NCBI GenBank assembly: GCA_037013685.1
Contig: CM072889.1
Location: forward strand, 1,807,976 to 1,871,975
Origin: Acridotheres tristis
Taxonomy: Eukaryota > Chordata > Aves > Passeriformes > Sturnidae
DNA length: 64,000 nucleotides
Direction: 5' to 3'
Part shown: positions 26,151 through 40,100 of the stretch, in pieces
Layout of the letters: every line of letters starts with the position of its first letter
How positions within the stretch are numbered: position 1 is the first letter of the stretch
Position numbers and translations under genes: made by a program
Notes under the pieces: model-generated
What the model saw: the letters and a program-made list of their open reading frames with translations, nothing else
What the model was told of the DNA's origin: nothing
The model's database searches: none

Positions 26151-28475
26151 GAGCACACAGACAGCAGCCTTTAGATCTCTTGTTTCTGTCCTGCTTTGCT
26201 CTGCAGCACAGCCCTGTTTGCACAAGTGCTGCTGGAAGCTCGTCCCTCCTGAATTTCCAAAATTCGGGGGAGGTAAAAAGTTCAGTATCCGAAGATGCTT
26301 CTTCTGTAGCTTTTTGGTCCCTGGAGCAGTTTTGAGAGCAGTGGTGGGAATGAAAAGCCCAAGTCTGCAATGGCAGTATCAGGAAATGGGCAAAGTGACC
26401 CCAGTTTGAAGCAAGAAGGAAGAAGGTGGGATCCGATCGGTACAGATGAAAGGTAGCAGGAATTTATTTTGCAAAGAACAGCTGGAAAAGTTCTGTGGAG
26501 CTGTAAAAGGGTACTTTGAAGGCAGGCTGGGAATCTCAGTGAGGGCTGTGGAGAGAGATGATGAGAAATTCCTCCTGGTGAAAGGCTCTGAGGGGAAATA
26601 TCAGCCACAGAACTCACAGAAGCTTAGGCAAAGTGGGTTTTTTCCCTTTTATTTTCTAACAGAGTGGCAACAAAAGTGGTGACACCTCAGGGTGGCTTCA
26701 ATGAGCCTCAAGGAATTATTCCCATGTTTTGCTGACCACAGATTTTGGTCAGCAGGCACCTCACTGCTTGGGGAAGTGCTGACCCATCTGACCAGTGGCT
26801 TATTTATTCATTTGTCCTCTCCAGCAGACGTCAGGACAGGATGTTTTAGAGGAATTTCCATAAAGAGCCTTTCTAAAATAACCTGCTTCAAAAAGAGGCT
26901 CTTGGTGCAAGCAGAGATTGGCTTCTGTTCTGAAGCTTGAGGTTTATGAAAATCGCTGTTTCTCTTTGATTTTCCAGTAGTAAATAATTATAGGTTTGAC
27001 ATCCTCAAGCTTTTAAGTATCATGAGTCAGACATCCAGCTATGAGATGGTTCATAAAATTCTCACTAACCTAAAAATAATAAACACTGGGCTATTTTTGC
27101 TTTCTTCCTGGATTTGTATCCTTTAGGGTTACAGGTTTTGGGTTTTCTCCTGTGGCTTTTTAAATTGTCCTCCTTATTCTGAAGGCTGAGGACTACATGT
27201 GCACAGCAAATTCCAGCAGTGAGGTCACCCAGAGAAGCTGGACAGCTCTCAGGAATTACAACCAAACCCTGTCAGCGAGCAAAGGAGCCCTGGCACAAAA
27301 TCCTAGAGGGTAACCAGGTGCCAGGCCAGGAAGTTCCCAGATGTATAAAGCCATATCTTGTCCGAGGGCTGTGTGCTCTGTTTGATGTCCAGGAGGCAGC
27401 AGCACAGAGCCCTTCCCTGTGACAACAGCCAGGCCAGGCCAGCTGGGCCCTGCTCCCCTCCCACTTCCCTCTGCAGCTCCTGCCTTCAGCTCAAAGCTGC
27501 TGGCCCGGCTCTCCCTGTTTACATGTTTCCAAATTCAAGGAGGAAAAGGGAATATCAAACAGACCTGGGCTCTTTTGAAGTGGCTGGAGGATGCTATCAG
27601 GTCCAGGGGGTGTGTTGTGCCTTTGAGGCTTGTTTGTCTTTCCCTGCTCCTTCAACCATTCCAGTCTCCAAACCACCCTAATCCCAAAGGAGTTGGAACC
27701 ATTCAAATTCCCAAAGCCATCCCAATCCCAGTGGAGCAGCCCTGGCCCCATTACAGGGCTGGGGTGGTCTGTGTTAAACCCTTCTCTGTGTGGTTTTCAG
27801 ACATGGAAGTTTCTTTATCCTGTTGAAATCAATGACTGGACTGAAATAAATTATTGTCTGCCAGGAAGAAAATCAGGGATTTGATTTGTTTTTTAAGGAG
27901 GAGGCTTTGTCCCTTGGCACAGAACTTCCTCCTTTAATGTCAGCTGCAATTTTAGCCATTTGGAGACCTTCAATCATACCCACACACCATTAAATAATGG
28001 CCTGAAAATCACCCTGCTCCTTCTCTCAGCTTTAGGATTTAAACCAGGAGCTCGCTGCGACTTTGGCTGCATCCCCAAACCCTTGTCTGTGCCTGCTCTC
28101 TCCTGGTCGCTGCCTGGAATTGCTGCTCGAGCACTCAGGATCGTGTTAAAGATGAAACTCAGAGCACCTGGGATTTCTTGGGGTTTATTTCAGGATCGCC
28201 CCACTTTGCCAAATCTCCTTTAATGTGAAAACTCTTTTATAGGTGAGAAAGGGTGCTTATTTCAATGAGAAAGTAGGGAGGAAGATACAATTTCGAAACT
28301 CCCAAATTCTTGAAGTAAGTTACAGTCTTGAATATCAATATTAGGGGGGGAAAAGCCCAATAAAAATATTTTCAATTCATTACTGAAAGCTTTGTTAAAT
28401 CCAGGCTCTGATTCAGAGAGCCTTTTTATAGATTTTTATAGATTTTCCAGGAACTGGACTAAAAGCAGCTCAGAC

Positions 28476-28630
28476 ATAGAATCACAGAATAATTGAGGTT
28501 GGAAAAGACCCTTAAGATCATTGAGCCCAGCCACTAACCCATGTCCCCAAGTGCCACATTTACACATCTTTTAAATCCCTCCAGGGATGGGGACTTCCCT
28601 ATCCAGCCTGTTCCCTCCTTCTGGCACAAA
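28476..28630 (-). mobile_element. CR1 LINE fragment (3' end)
   Basis: It begins ATAGAATCACAGAAT and continues GGTTGGAAAAGACC, then GATGGGGACTTCCC and CAGCCTGTTCC. This is the reverse complement of the 3' untranslated end of avian CR1, whose 3' terminus carries ATTCTATG-type repeats. It is 5'-truncated and non-coding. The element lies on the minus strand with its 3' end near 28476. Confidence 0.85.
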
Positions 28631-30804
28631 TTTGTGCTCTGGCCATATGCAGCCTGCAACAGGTTGAAATATCCTTACTTTGATTCCATGTACCCCTGTG
28701 CTGTGCTACTTGCATAAAAAATAAAAGTTAAAATTAATTTTAAAAATTGTTTGAAAACTAAAATGATCGACAATGTCTCTGGAAAAAAACTCCCCCCGAA
28801 AAAGATGAAAACATTTCTTGACTTTTATTTAAGTTTATTTTCCCCCTTTGTTTTCACTTTAAAAGTATGAAAAGTATCCGTTTTGTTTATATGAATAATT
28901 TTAGGTATTTGAGGTTTTAGGCAGCTGCTATTTCTGTTTGTAGATCGATTAGTTATGCCCTAAATGGAAAGCAGCAAGAATTTTTCTTTCTTTAGTGTTC
29001 TAGCCAGTGAGTCCAGGTAACCAGGAAAGGCAGCAGGGTTGAAGTTTTGCACAAACTGTATTCTTTATTATCTGGGCTTTAATCTTGCTGTGAGCAGCCT
29101 TTTGTTCTCACCTCTCTAGGCCTGGTGAAGGCAAAGCTGGGTTCTACAGGATCCTCCTTTAATTTCCAGATTCCTGGGTCACCTCTGCGGAGCTTAGAGT
29201 GCAGCAATAGGGGAAAAGTAACTTTTCTCTTCAGCTAAAATCATTTTTCACATCTCTTTCCTTACCTGGAAAGGGTTTCCTCTGTTGTTGAAAATCACTG
29301 TTGGGTGATTTTTAGGCAGGAACAATTTTCAAAGGCTTGGATTTTGAAACCAAGCCCTGGTGATTGCACAGGGTGTCTATAACAGAAAAAGTCTGCACGA
29401 TTCAGATTTAAATGATCAGAGAACTTTAGGTTCTGGTGTGGCTTGTTCTTAGATTTTGGGGTGTGATGCTTAGGAAAAAAAGGTTGGAAGCAGCCTGAGA
29501 TGTCCTGGCCAATCTTCCCTGGATGATATAGTGGGATTACATTGAATCCTGTAAAAAATCACCTCCTACAGATTGGCAGACTTTGTACTTGACTGGTTAT
29601 AAAGCATGGGCAGAGATTAAAGAGTCATCTTTAATTGGCTGCCTTTTTAGGGTCCAAAAACATTGTGTGATTTCTTTTCCTTCTGACTATTGCCTTATGC
29701 CAAAATATTCTCCTCTATCTCCTGTGATTTGTCATAAAATTGCTATCCTACTCTTAGGGACGTGGTGATAATTTCCATGACAACACAGAAAGCTTCCAGA
29801 AACAGAGATTTCTGACTAAATATATGAAGGTTGTTGAAAAGCACAACTGCGAGAATTCTGCCTACCCACTGTAAATAACAGGCAGGAAAGGTTACATGAT
29901 CTCATCTTTTGAAACTGAAATGTTCTTCACATCGTGTTGATTTACTGAATGTTGGATTTTTTTTTTTAATTGGGTGAACAAACATCTCTCCAAACAATAG
30001 CAATAAGCCCTTCACATGCTGATCCACAAAGCCTTGCTCTGTGTTATGGTCTTAAATAAAAATACACAGAACAAATACCCAGAACTGAGGCTTTCTGACA
30101 AGATGGCTGGAAACAATTGAAACACTTCTAATCCAGCATTTGACCTGAATCTAAAACTCTGTAAAAGTGCAAATGAAAATGAAAAATATGCTCAGATCTC
30201 AGCCTGCACTTTAAACCCGTGATAAACTAAATCCTAAAGGCTCGTGTTTGGAAATGTTCATAAACAAAGAGACTCCAACCCCGAGCTGGCATTTCCCTTG
30301 TTGGCTGATCGACCTTTGATGGACTATCCAGTTGTCTTGGTGTCAAACGGGTTTTTAGAGCATTTTTCCAGGATTTTAACCCTCATTCCCTGTTACATGA
30401 ACAACACCCCTGTGTTTGATGCATTCTGAGGCAGGATCAAGCCAAGCCTTCAGCATCTTAAAAAGAGAAGAAGTCACTGGGCCATGCCCAGGGGTGCAGC
30501 AGGGTCAATTCCATGGAGTTCTGTGCTGGGGAAGGAGTCAACTTTGGAATAAATGTATTTATGGGTTTAGAAAAGCTCTCCCTGGAAGCAATGCTGATCA
30601 TTGCCTGCGTGCTGCACCCACACTCTGCAGTGACTAACAGCTCCTAATTCATGCTAATAACTTCCCAGAGGAAAATGGGAATGCTTGGCCTTTCACCCTG
30701 CCTTGCTCTTTTATTGTGGTTCCTCTTTACAGATCTCAAGCCATGCAATTTAACCTGGTGAGAGAACTGGTGGCCATTGCCATTGCCACCTTTCTGCTGC
30801 CTTG

Positions 30805-30875
30805 ATAAATGCTCCATTTGCATGGAAAATCATGCAAATCAGCTGTTGAATTTTTGCCTGACTTAATTGCAAATC
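30805..30875. promoter_or_regulatory. Candidate enhancer: inverted POU octamers plus E-box
   Basis: Two perfect octamer motifs face each other: ATTTGCAT at 30816-30823 and ATGCAAAT at 30832-30839. A CAGCTG E-box follows immediately at 30840-30845, and a homeodomain-type TTAATTGCAAAT follows within 30 bases. Octamers are bound by POU-domain factors and CAGCTG by bHLH factors. The dense clustering is what one sees in developmental enhancers. Activity and target gene are not known. Confidence 0.35.
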
Positions 30876-31738
30876 TGGTTACTGCTCTGTGTAAACAAGC
30901 TGGTGGCGTTTTGTTTGCTGACAGAAAAAAAAAACAGAATTAGGACAGTTTATATTTGGCAATGCTTGGTTTTTGTGGGTGGCTTATGGCCTAATCCTGA
31001 TGGAGACATTTGGTTTCTATTGTATGCTAGAAAATAACAAGATTTTGGGAAAGAAATCCTGACTCTTCTTGGTGTGAAGTGTTTGACTCAGCCCTGATCC
31101 ATTTTTTTCCCTTCTGTTATATTAATAAAATTTGAAGTAGCAAATGAAAAGGGATTAATTGCATACTGGCATCCAGCAGCTTTGGTTCTGTTTTCCCAAA
31201 TTTTCTGTTGCTACTTTCATCGCTAAAAGGCTGTAAAATGTTACAATGCTCTGTGGGTGAAATTTCATCTGTTTCCCTTTTCTTTGCAGAGGTAGAAATA
31301 ATTCCAAACGGGGAGGAAAAGACACTTTTGCAGCTTAGTTTTCCTGTGTCAAGTCTTATACCCTGAGAAAACCCAGGAACTATGTCTCTGTATATGGAGA
31401 TGCAGCATGGATATCTATGTATATTTGTATGCAGCATCCAGGGACACCACCCCTCTGCCCACAGCACGAGGATAATCTCAGGATTGGGGTTTGAGGGGGA
31501 AAAGGTCCCTGGGAAGGGCTGGGGGAATGTGCTGTGCTGTGTGAGGCTCTGGCCTTTGCCAAGCAGTCTCAGGTTCTCCAGAATCAATTCCCAGCTCTCC
31601 TGGTTTGCTGTCACAGTGTGGCTCAGGATGCTCTGAGTGCTGCCTCTGAGCCGACTTTTCACAGAGTTCCTTTGGAGGTGTCTGTCACATTCCAGGGAAT
31701 TATGCAATAAAAACCACCCTCATTTCCCCTGCAGACTT

Positions 31739-31757
31739 TGTGTGTGTGTGTGTGTGA
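31739..31757 (+). repeat. (TG)n microsatellite
   Basis: About nine TG units follow GACTT. Simple sequence. Confidence 0.9.
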
Positions 31758-34700
31758 GACTCAGGAGATAAATTCAGGAGATTCCCATCTCCTGCTTATC
31801 CCAGACAGCCACAGAAATGGGAGCTGGGCACCTCCACTCAGGTTCTTCAGGACCTGATCCACAGAGAAACACGTGGCTGGACAAATATTAATGGTGATGT
31901 GATTTGGGGGGAAAAAAGGAAATCCATTTTTTTCATACAATAGAATCTTAAATTGGATCAGCATCTCAGATTTGCAGTGATCCAAAGGACATTGGCTTAG
32001 CCCCATGACTCCTTTTCATTCCACAACAGCCTGTGGTATTTTAGTGATAGGGAACTGTGGGGAGCTACATAAGCCTTGCTGTTCTGGGCCAAAAATAGTT
32101 TCACAAGAAGTGATTCCTGCCAAAGAATTGGTTCTCTTAAGTCGCAGGCTTTGGCCTCAAAGTGTTGTGGAATGCCATGAGCTCTAAATGCAGGAGGAAA
32201 AACATATTTGCAGTCAGAGTTTTCATTTGATTCTATCAGTGGGGACGCCGAGTAGTATAAATAAATGAATTTCAGGAACAGGCTGTATCTAGCTCTCATT
32301 AAAGGAAGATTTCAAAAATTGACAGATGAAATAAATACTGTATTAGCTCTGCCTGTTACAGCCATGGCAAAGCAGCCCATTTGGAAGCTGAATTGTTTCC
32401 TGGAAGCACATAAGAAAAGAATGTGTTCTACATGTTATTTTAGCACAGAAAGTTTGGGATGAGCAAAGTCCTCCTTATGCCCAAATTAAGAGCCCAAATG
32501 CTGCTCTGCAGCCTGTGATGGTTTTCTGTGCTGGGCAGGAATTGCCCATCAGTGACTGTAGTTACTCAGCTCCCAGAAACATTGAATGCAAGGGAAAACT
32601 CCTGGGAACTGCTGCAGGAAATTTCACCTCCAGCTCGTTTTGCTTCTGGTGTCTCAAAATAGAGAGACCCTGAACCATGGGGAGATCTGATAGAAAAACA
32701 AGACAAATATGATGCAGTTGTACTCCTCATCTGTGCCAGCTCCTTGGCACAGCCTTGGCTCAGAGGTTCTGTGCCACAGGAAGAGCCACTGGAGCTTTGA
32801 GTGCCCAGCTCTTGTCGTTTGTCCCACTTGAATTTTTCAAAGAAGTAATGGCCAGCATTAAAATATGTGGGTTAATGAGATCATATGAAACCTATTCCAG
32901 CTGAAAATTTAATTTAAAAAATTGTAATCTCTTCATAAAATGAACTATCAGGGCCTCTCTTTAGGTCTTTGCAGTAGAAGTTCATGCAATGTACAGCAAA
33001 TGCTGAGGCAAGAAAATCTCTCCTGTAACATGAGGGCAGAGCTCATCTCTCCACACTAAATATTTGCCACACCAGAGAGTTGTCCAGACTCTCCTTACAG
33101 GGTCTTTTAGACAAGGTTTTATGTCTATTGTGTAAGGTTGATATATATGATGTGTCCAAATAAGGGAAAAATAGGTTCCTCTCTGAGACACAATTCATCT
33201 CACCCTGGCAGAGATGTTTCCAGATGTCCAGGATAAGACAAAGTGTGCCCTTCAAGTGCTCACTTCTCCCAGTTGTAGAGAGAAGTTGGAAAACTTCTGG
33301 CCCTTAGATATATTTATGTGTGCTCTGGAGACATCCAGGGGTACTGACATTAATCTGGGCTGTGTGCTCTTCAGGGGTGCCAGCAGATAATCCCTCTGTC
33401 CAGCTCTTTACCTATTAACAATTACAGAACATTCTCAGCCTGGATTTTCCTTCGTGCAAATGAATAATTTCAAGTGTTACAGTCTTAGGAATAATTTAGG
33501 GAACTTTGATTATTTGTGCATGGTTGTAGTGTCACCCAGAAATAGAAAAAGACAAAAGAGACCAATTTAAAATTTGGGACAAATCTGAGGAATTCAGTAA
33601 GGAACTCTCGACTGGGATTCCTGAGTCTAATTACTTTGCTTGGATTTCTCCTGTAATTTATGGCAGCCTGTCCAAGCAGAAATCATTCTGGCAGTGCTCC
33701 AGCAGACTGACAGGATACAGGTTAAAACCCATCCAGCTTCCAAAGAGGTGCTTCCTCCCTCCCCACTCCCTTTTTTTCCACATTATATCTCCAAAATGAG
33801 CAAGCTCAGTGCTGAATCTGAGCTGAAGACTGAGACTTTGCACAGTCTGGCCACATCTCCTGCCCTCCTCTGCCTGGTGAAGTGCTCAGTCCTCCACAGA
33901 TTTGGTCAAAGTCTTCATCTTAAGGTGGGGAAAAATGAGAGTTTTGAGGGAAATGTTATCACTGGCTCTGAGACTTTCCAGTGTAAGGTCAAGCACCCTT
34001 GTTTTCCATTGCTGTCTGAATTAGGATTATTTTATTGGAAGTGGTGCTTGCTTCATGTCACCAGTTCAGGGGTGATCTGGCTGTTACCTGTGACACCTGC
34101 AGATAAAGAGGGTCACCTTCCAAGGCTTTCAGGGAGCAGGTGTGCTAAGGAGGAAGTTTTTGGGTAACTCCTGCCCAGAAGAACAGAACCATTAGTGTGA
34201 AAACACAGGAGTGGTCCAGGAGGTGTCCACAGCATCCACAGCTGCCTGGGCTCCCACTGGGCACACACTGAAAACTCCAACATGGATCTTTCAGCTCAGA
34301 CCAGGAGACAGAAATTGAAAATGAGTGGTTTGAAAATGTGGCTAAGCAGAGCCCAGGATGTACAACACCCCTGTGGGGAACCTTGGTGCTGGAAAGGCAG
34401 GATATGGAATAAATCTCTTCGGTTGGGAAGCAGGAAAGTCTTGGCTACCAGTAGGTGTCATTGCAGGTTTGCAGTCACTGGGGCTCCAGCCCTTGTGACA
34501 AGCACCCAAGCCACGGTCCTGCTTCTTGGAACTTCACCTGCTGCCATGGATGGAGCCAGCTTCTAATTCCCACGGCACTGGGAATCCGTGGCCACTTTCC
34601 TCAGTAATTCCTGCTCAGCGTTGTTCCTTAGCTAACAAATTTGTGTTCAGCACTCCAAGGGGTGTGTAGCAAGCAGCTTTGTTTCTTCTGGGCATACATT

Positions 34701-36520
34701 CCACACACCCAAAGAGGGCACCTTTGGGAAGGCCTCTCTCTACAATGGAAATGTGACTTGGCCAAGATTCCTAAATCATTGTCCACTGAGCCAATCTCAG
34801 ATTTCAAAGCAGCCCAGGCTGCTTGACTGTCTGGAGACTGGATCTAGAAAAACAGCTTTGGTATTGCTGCTGTATTGCTCTTTGGGTGGATCAGTTTTCT
34901 GCCTCCCTTGCCAGGTGGCTGCAGGATGTTTGTGTCAGCAGCAGGGAGAGGAGCACCCCGTGGGGCAGAACAAGCAGGTGGAGGCTGCAGTGGGGCCCTA
35001 CCCCCAAACATCCAACCCCACCTGAGCTCCTATTTCCATGTGTTATCTCACATGGACATAAACCCACATTTGTACCTGCTCCAGGCTCTTTGGATGTCAC
35101 AGATAAAAAAATACAATCACAGCTTCAGCCTCCTGTGGTGGGACAAGTTTCCTGCTCCCAGTTGCTCCTGTCCCACACTGACTATGGGTGGCCAGGGCTG
35201 GGGCAGGACCAGGGAAAGTCTCAGGCAGCCCCATAAGTGCCACTCCCACCCCCAGCTCTGCTGTAATTATTTCACTCTCAGATTGCATTTCCTGTTTCAG
35301 AGCTGCAGCACAATGACATCCATACATGTGCTGGAATATACTCTGGCCTTTCTCTTCCTGTGTTGCTCCTGACTGATTAGAGAAGAAATTCTTGTTCTCA
35401 GTCCCAAGGCATTTGTTCTTGCATCCCATTACCGTGATCCAATTCTCCAGAGGAATGCCATTCTTCCTGTAGGGCTCTGTATATGAATGGTGCCTCCCGA
35501 CTTTACAGCACCAGCGAGTTTCACTCATGTGTTCTGACAGTCCATGCCAGGGTCCTGCAGAAAAATATTTTACAAGATTGGTTGCAAGTCTGATCCTTCA
35601 GCAATTCGAGTAACTGGCCAATACCAGTCCAGCCCTTTTTAGTCCATTCTGTTATCATTTATTTTTAAAATAGTTTCCTATCTACAGCAAAATTCCTACA
35701 GCAAGTCTTGTTTTCTGTGGTTTAACTGTGATGTCCCAGCTGATATTTTGCCACATTCTGCCCTGATGTCTCCATGGATCAATTACACACCCATGGAGAT
35801 CTGGTGAGCTGCCATTCCCTTCCATTCCATGCCCACGTGCTTGTTTGGATGCCTGAGTGGGAGCAGTCAAAGCACATAGTTTGGGACTTTAGTAGTGGAA
35901 AATATTGGCCCTAAAGTCTGGTATAAAGGACCCCCCTCCACACAGCCCTTCTGTCCCTCACAAGTGGCACAACATAAACCTGAGTGTTCAGTGACACAGA
36001 AAATGGAAAATGTAGGGAGGATGCTACAGAAATGAGGTACCAATGAAGAACCAAGAATAATTACTTACATTATAATTGACTTAATAGAATGCAGAACTAA
36101 CTTGCTGTTATCCTTCCTTTAAAGCCTAACCCAGCCTAAACTCCCAACTCTCAGATTTGTGGGACTATAGAGTTATTTTAGCCAGAAAGAAAGGACTGCC
36201 ATGCACCTGCCCAGCATCTTCAGCTGAAGGATTGAAAAAAACCTTGTTGATCTGCAGGGCAGCTGCAGATCTTTTCTCATGGCCTTGTAAACCATCAGTG
36301 ATTTGGGAAGCACAGCTGTGGCACCAGACAAGGTTCAAGCTCCTCTCTTCTCCTTCTTAGAATTCAAATTAAATTATCTTTCTTAAAAGAGGGTGGAATT
36401 TCAAGGCAAAAATTTGTTCAAGAAGCCGATCCACTGAAATCAAGTGAAAAATCTCATGAACACGGAAGTACTAATAGAAAAATAGGTTGACAATGGCAAG
36501 GTAGGGTTTTTTTTGGGCTG

Positions 36521-36560
36521 GGTTCCTTTTTTGTTTGTTTGTTTGTGGTTTTTTGCTTTG
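36521..36560 (+). repeat. T-rich tract with (GTTT)n
   Basis: A run of T is followed by GTTTGTTTGTTTGTGG and a further T-run. Low-complexity sequence. Confidence 0.8.
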
Positions 36561-37160
36561 TAATTGCTTGAAATATAATGGTACCAAATTCATGTTTTTA
36601 AAAATTTCTAGATGTCATGAAACTCACATAATGGACTGGGCCAAGTGGCTCCTTATAGTTCATTTTATTTCCTGCTCTTTTCTTCACAGGTAGTGATGAT
36701 CTCTTTTTGGAGCATCTGGACTCCCTGCAACACTGAGAGGTAAGTTTGGTGTGAAGAATCAGAAAAGCACTCAGAAATCTTGGTGTTTATGCAGCTGCCT
36801 TCAGCATCAGAAACAGCAGAGGGAGGGAGACACACCAAAGAAGGAACATAATCAGAAAACTGAATTTAAATAGTATGACCCAAATTTTCCATGACTGGTT
36901 TCATCAGTATCTCCTCAGTTGCTTTTATGCCCTGCTAAGTAACAGCCCAAGAGAGTCCTGTTTATTTTTATGTGAGAGCTCTTTCTGAGACCTGGATTTC
37001 TGGGCAGGCACAGCTCCTGCCATCACTGATGTTGTAATAAATGAAGATGTTTGGTGAGCTGGGATGTTCCCAGGACACTGCCACATCTCCAACTCACAGC
37101 ACTGGGAGAGCTCATAGCAGAGAACATTTAAACACTGCTTGAGCTTTAAAGGCAGGGAGA

Positions 37161-37180
37161 TGCTGCTGCTGCTGCTGCTG
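37161..37180 (+). repeat. (TGC)n trinucleotide repeat
   Basis: About six and a half perfect TGC units lie in non-coding DNA. Confidence 0.9.
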
Positions 37181-40100
37181 GATTCAGGCTTTGTTTGGCT
37201 CCCTGAATTCTTGTGGTCAGATTATTTACTTTATTGTGCCATTCAAAAGCAGCAGGGAGGTAAATTCTTTGTCTGTGTATTTTTCCATTGATGTTGAGCA
37301 GGGCTGGATGATTACATGGGTTGTGCTTTGTTAATTATGAGCACTTAGAGAAAAACCCCGTTGCATTGTTGCTGCGGAGGGCGGGTGAGTGTGCAGCCTT
37401 TCCAGAACAAATTCCCAGCTGTGCAGCTCCGAGGGCACGGCCACACCACACCATGGTGTGAATTGTGACCAAACCAGCTCCCAGCCTGGCAGCAGCAGGG
37501 CTGTGTTAACACTTTGCAGCCAGGATTGTTAATTAGGACGCAGCTTTCTGCTAAGGGAGCTCTGCTGCTTGCAGGGCTGGGTCTGGCGTGGCTGCACTCC
37601 CTGGATGCACCAACAGGACCCCACAACCTTCTGCACCACACAGAACCCCTGTGCACCTATAAATAACCCCTTTGGCTGCTGCTGCAAGAGCAGATTTGTT
37701 ATGTGATAGTCCCACAGGTGGATCAGGGCTCCCACATCCCTTGGAGCCATCTGGCCCTGCACAAAAGGGAACTGGATATCCCAAAGGCATCAATCCCAGT
37801 CGCCAGGAATTCTTGGGCCAGGGTGAATCTCACTGGGCTATTCCCGGAAAGTGAATGCAAAATATGCACGAGGAGCTTAAAGCAAATCGGAGCAGAGTTT
37901 TGTTTACACGGCTCTGAAACTTTTTCCGTGTGATTTCATGGAGACTCTCAGAAGATTCCAAGGCTGCCCTGAGAAGGGTGCCCTGCTTCACCTGCAGACG
38001 TGGAGCTGCCTCCCCAGCCTCAGAGATGGCTTTTGCTAGGGATGATTTACAGTCTGGGTTAAATCCTCAGCTGGTAAATCCTCAGTTAAAGCCAACAGCT
38101 GGATTTGTTTTGATCCCCAAAACTCTCGTGGTGCTACGGCAATTTACACCACTTGAAAATGTGGCTTAGGCACATATTAAAAAAAACCTCCCAGGCTGCA
38201 GAGAGCATTTGCAACAGGAAACCCTGTGTCAGAGCAGTTATATTCCAGATCCCTCCCCTGGAGAATATTCACAAGGTGAAGAGGAGGCAGCCTGCCAGCC
38301 CGACCCTGTTTTAATTCAATTCCCTGTGAGACATCAATCTGGGTTTCTACTTCTGGGATTCACTTGCCTTAGAAACAGTTGCTCATTCCTAGGTTTATCC
38401 AGAAGCTACAGAGCTCTTGTAGCTTTTGTTTGTAATTAGAGAGCAAAGTTTAATCCCCACTTCCTGCTCTATTAATAACAAACCATCAGCTCTTCTCCTG
38501 CACAGGGGAGCAGCAATTGAATATTGAAAACACTCTGACACCTGGCTTGCACACAGGGGTTTTGATCAATAGGTCTCAAAACACTTAGCAAAGGAAGGAA
38601 AAATCAATTTAATTTCACTGCAACTGAAGCACAGGGGTGGGACAATCCCTCTGCAGTGCTCCTGGCCCCTTGGATTACACCGCACCAAAACATGCCCAGC
38701 AGACAGGGAATGTGAAGATATGGGATCAGAGAAACTGCTAGCGCCCCATAAAGGACATTCCAAAACACACAGAGAAGCACTAAAAAAGAGATTTAAACGA
38801 GGATCTTTCAGTTCTGTTCAAAGGCTGAAGCTGGATGCTGAAAACTGGTGGGTCTGGCCTAGGGAATTTTTATGTGGCCCGTTTTAGAAACAGAATGTTT
38901 GGAGCTGTGGGCAGGAGTTTGACCTTTTCCTAAATCACTCCTAAAAAGAGTTCTAGAATCCTCCTGCATCTTGAGCCTGCATCTTTATCCTGAAAGCATT
39001 AGAAGCCACGTCTGCCTTAAAAATAGGATTTGTACCTCTCAGCCCACTGAAATGCTCGCTGTCCAGCTTTCCTGGCTGTATCATTCACCACTCAAAATCC
39101 ACTGTTAGCAGCTCTGTTATTTAAATCTGTCTGAATCCCGGTGACAAACTGGTCTGAGGATTTCCTGCCATGAAAGGAGTTTGTTTTTTCCATGCAGCTT
39201 AGGGACGAGGGGTGTTGAGCAAGAGGATTTGTCAGCTGATTCCCTTCAGACGTTTGTTATCATTTGGTGGGAAGATGCAGAATTTACTATTCTCAGCAGT
39301 AGGTTTTGATCTACCAAATGTCTCTGTGTTCCTGCCATGGGCTGGGGAGGGGGATGTCCTTATCTTTGCTCCTTGGAAGGAGTGTTTGGGGTATAAATTG
39401 TGGGGTCACTGCACTGATGTGCCAGCAGCCAGGGCCTGCAGAGTGACCCCGGGGGGAGACCATGTTCCTGTCACACCCCATCACATGCCAAAACATCAGC
39501 CCCACAAAGCAGCACGTGGTGCCCTTGCTCAGATATGCTTCGGGAAGAAAAACAAGGATTTGGGGTGGGCTGAGTAACCCAGGGTGAAAGCAGGTCGAGA
39601 CTGTTGTGCTTGGCTTAAGAGGGACAGCACATAGTGCATTTAATTGTTTGTGTAATTGTTTGCATTTTCTTTTTCTCTCAATCCTTGTATCAGTGACTAG
39701 AAGTTTATGCTGATGGGCAAAAAATTCAATAATTACCCAAATGAAAACTTTTTGTCCCTGGCAGAAGAGGTGAAAACTACAAGGAAAAAGACAAACGTGA
39801 TGCACTGATCTGTAGAAATGTATTTTGACATGGAGACAGCCATGACTGAGTGTTCTGTCCTTGTAGGAAGGCCTAGAAGTGAAATCAAACCAGGCCACTC
39901 TTGGTGTAAGAAGTGATGGTTGGTCCAAAAAATCAAATTAATTTGAAGTCTGCTTTAAATTGAAGTTTTCTGCACTGGGTGGAGCACTTTGGTTCACAGA
40001 ACAGACCTGGTTTCATAGGAAAAGATCCACACAGGAAGGGAAAATAAATACAGCCAGCAGTACCCCCAGAGGAGTCCCATGTCCTGCATGTGCAGGGTGC

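Noticed and set aside
31117..31707. 196-codon minus-strand frame
   Set aside because: No family resemblance. It lies in intergenic sequence next to a TG microsatellite.
33640..34167. 175-codon plus-strand frame
   Set aside because: No recognisable motif or exon signals. Considered a chance open frame.
39311..39928. 205-codon minus-strand frame
   Set aside because: No recognisable domain, mixed composition and no supporting splice or promoter context. A few frames of this length are expected in 64 kb.
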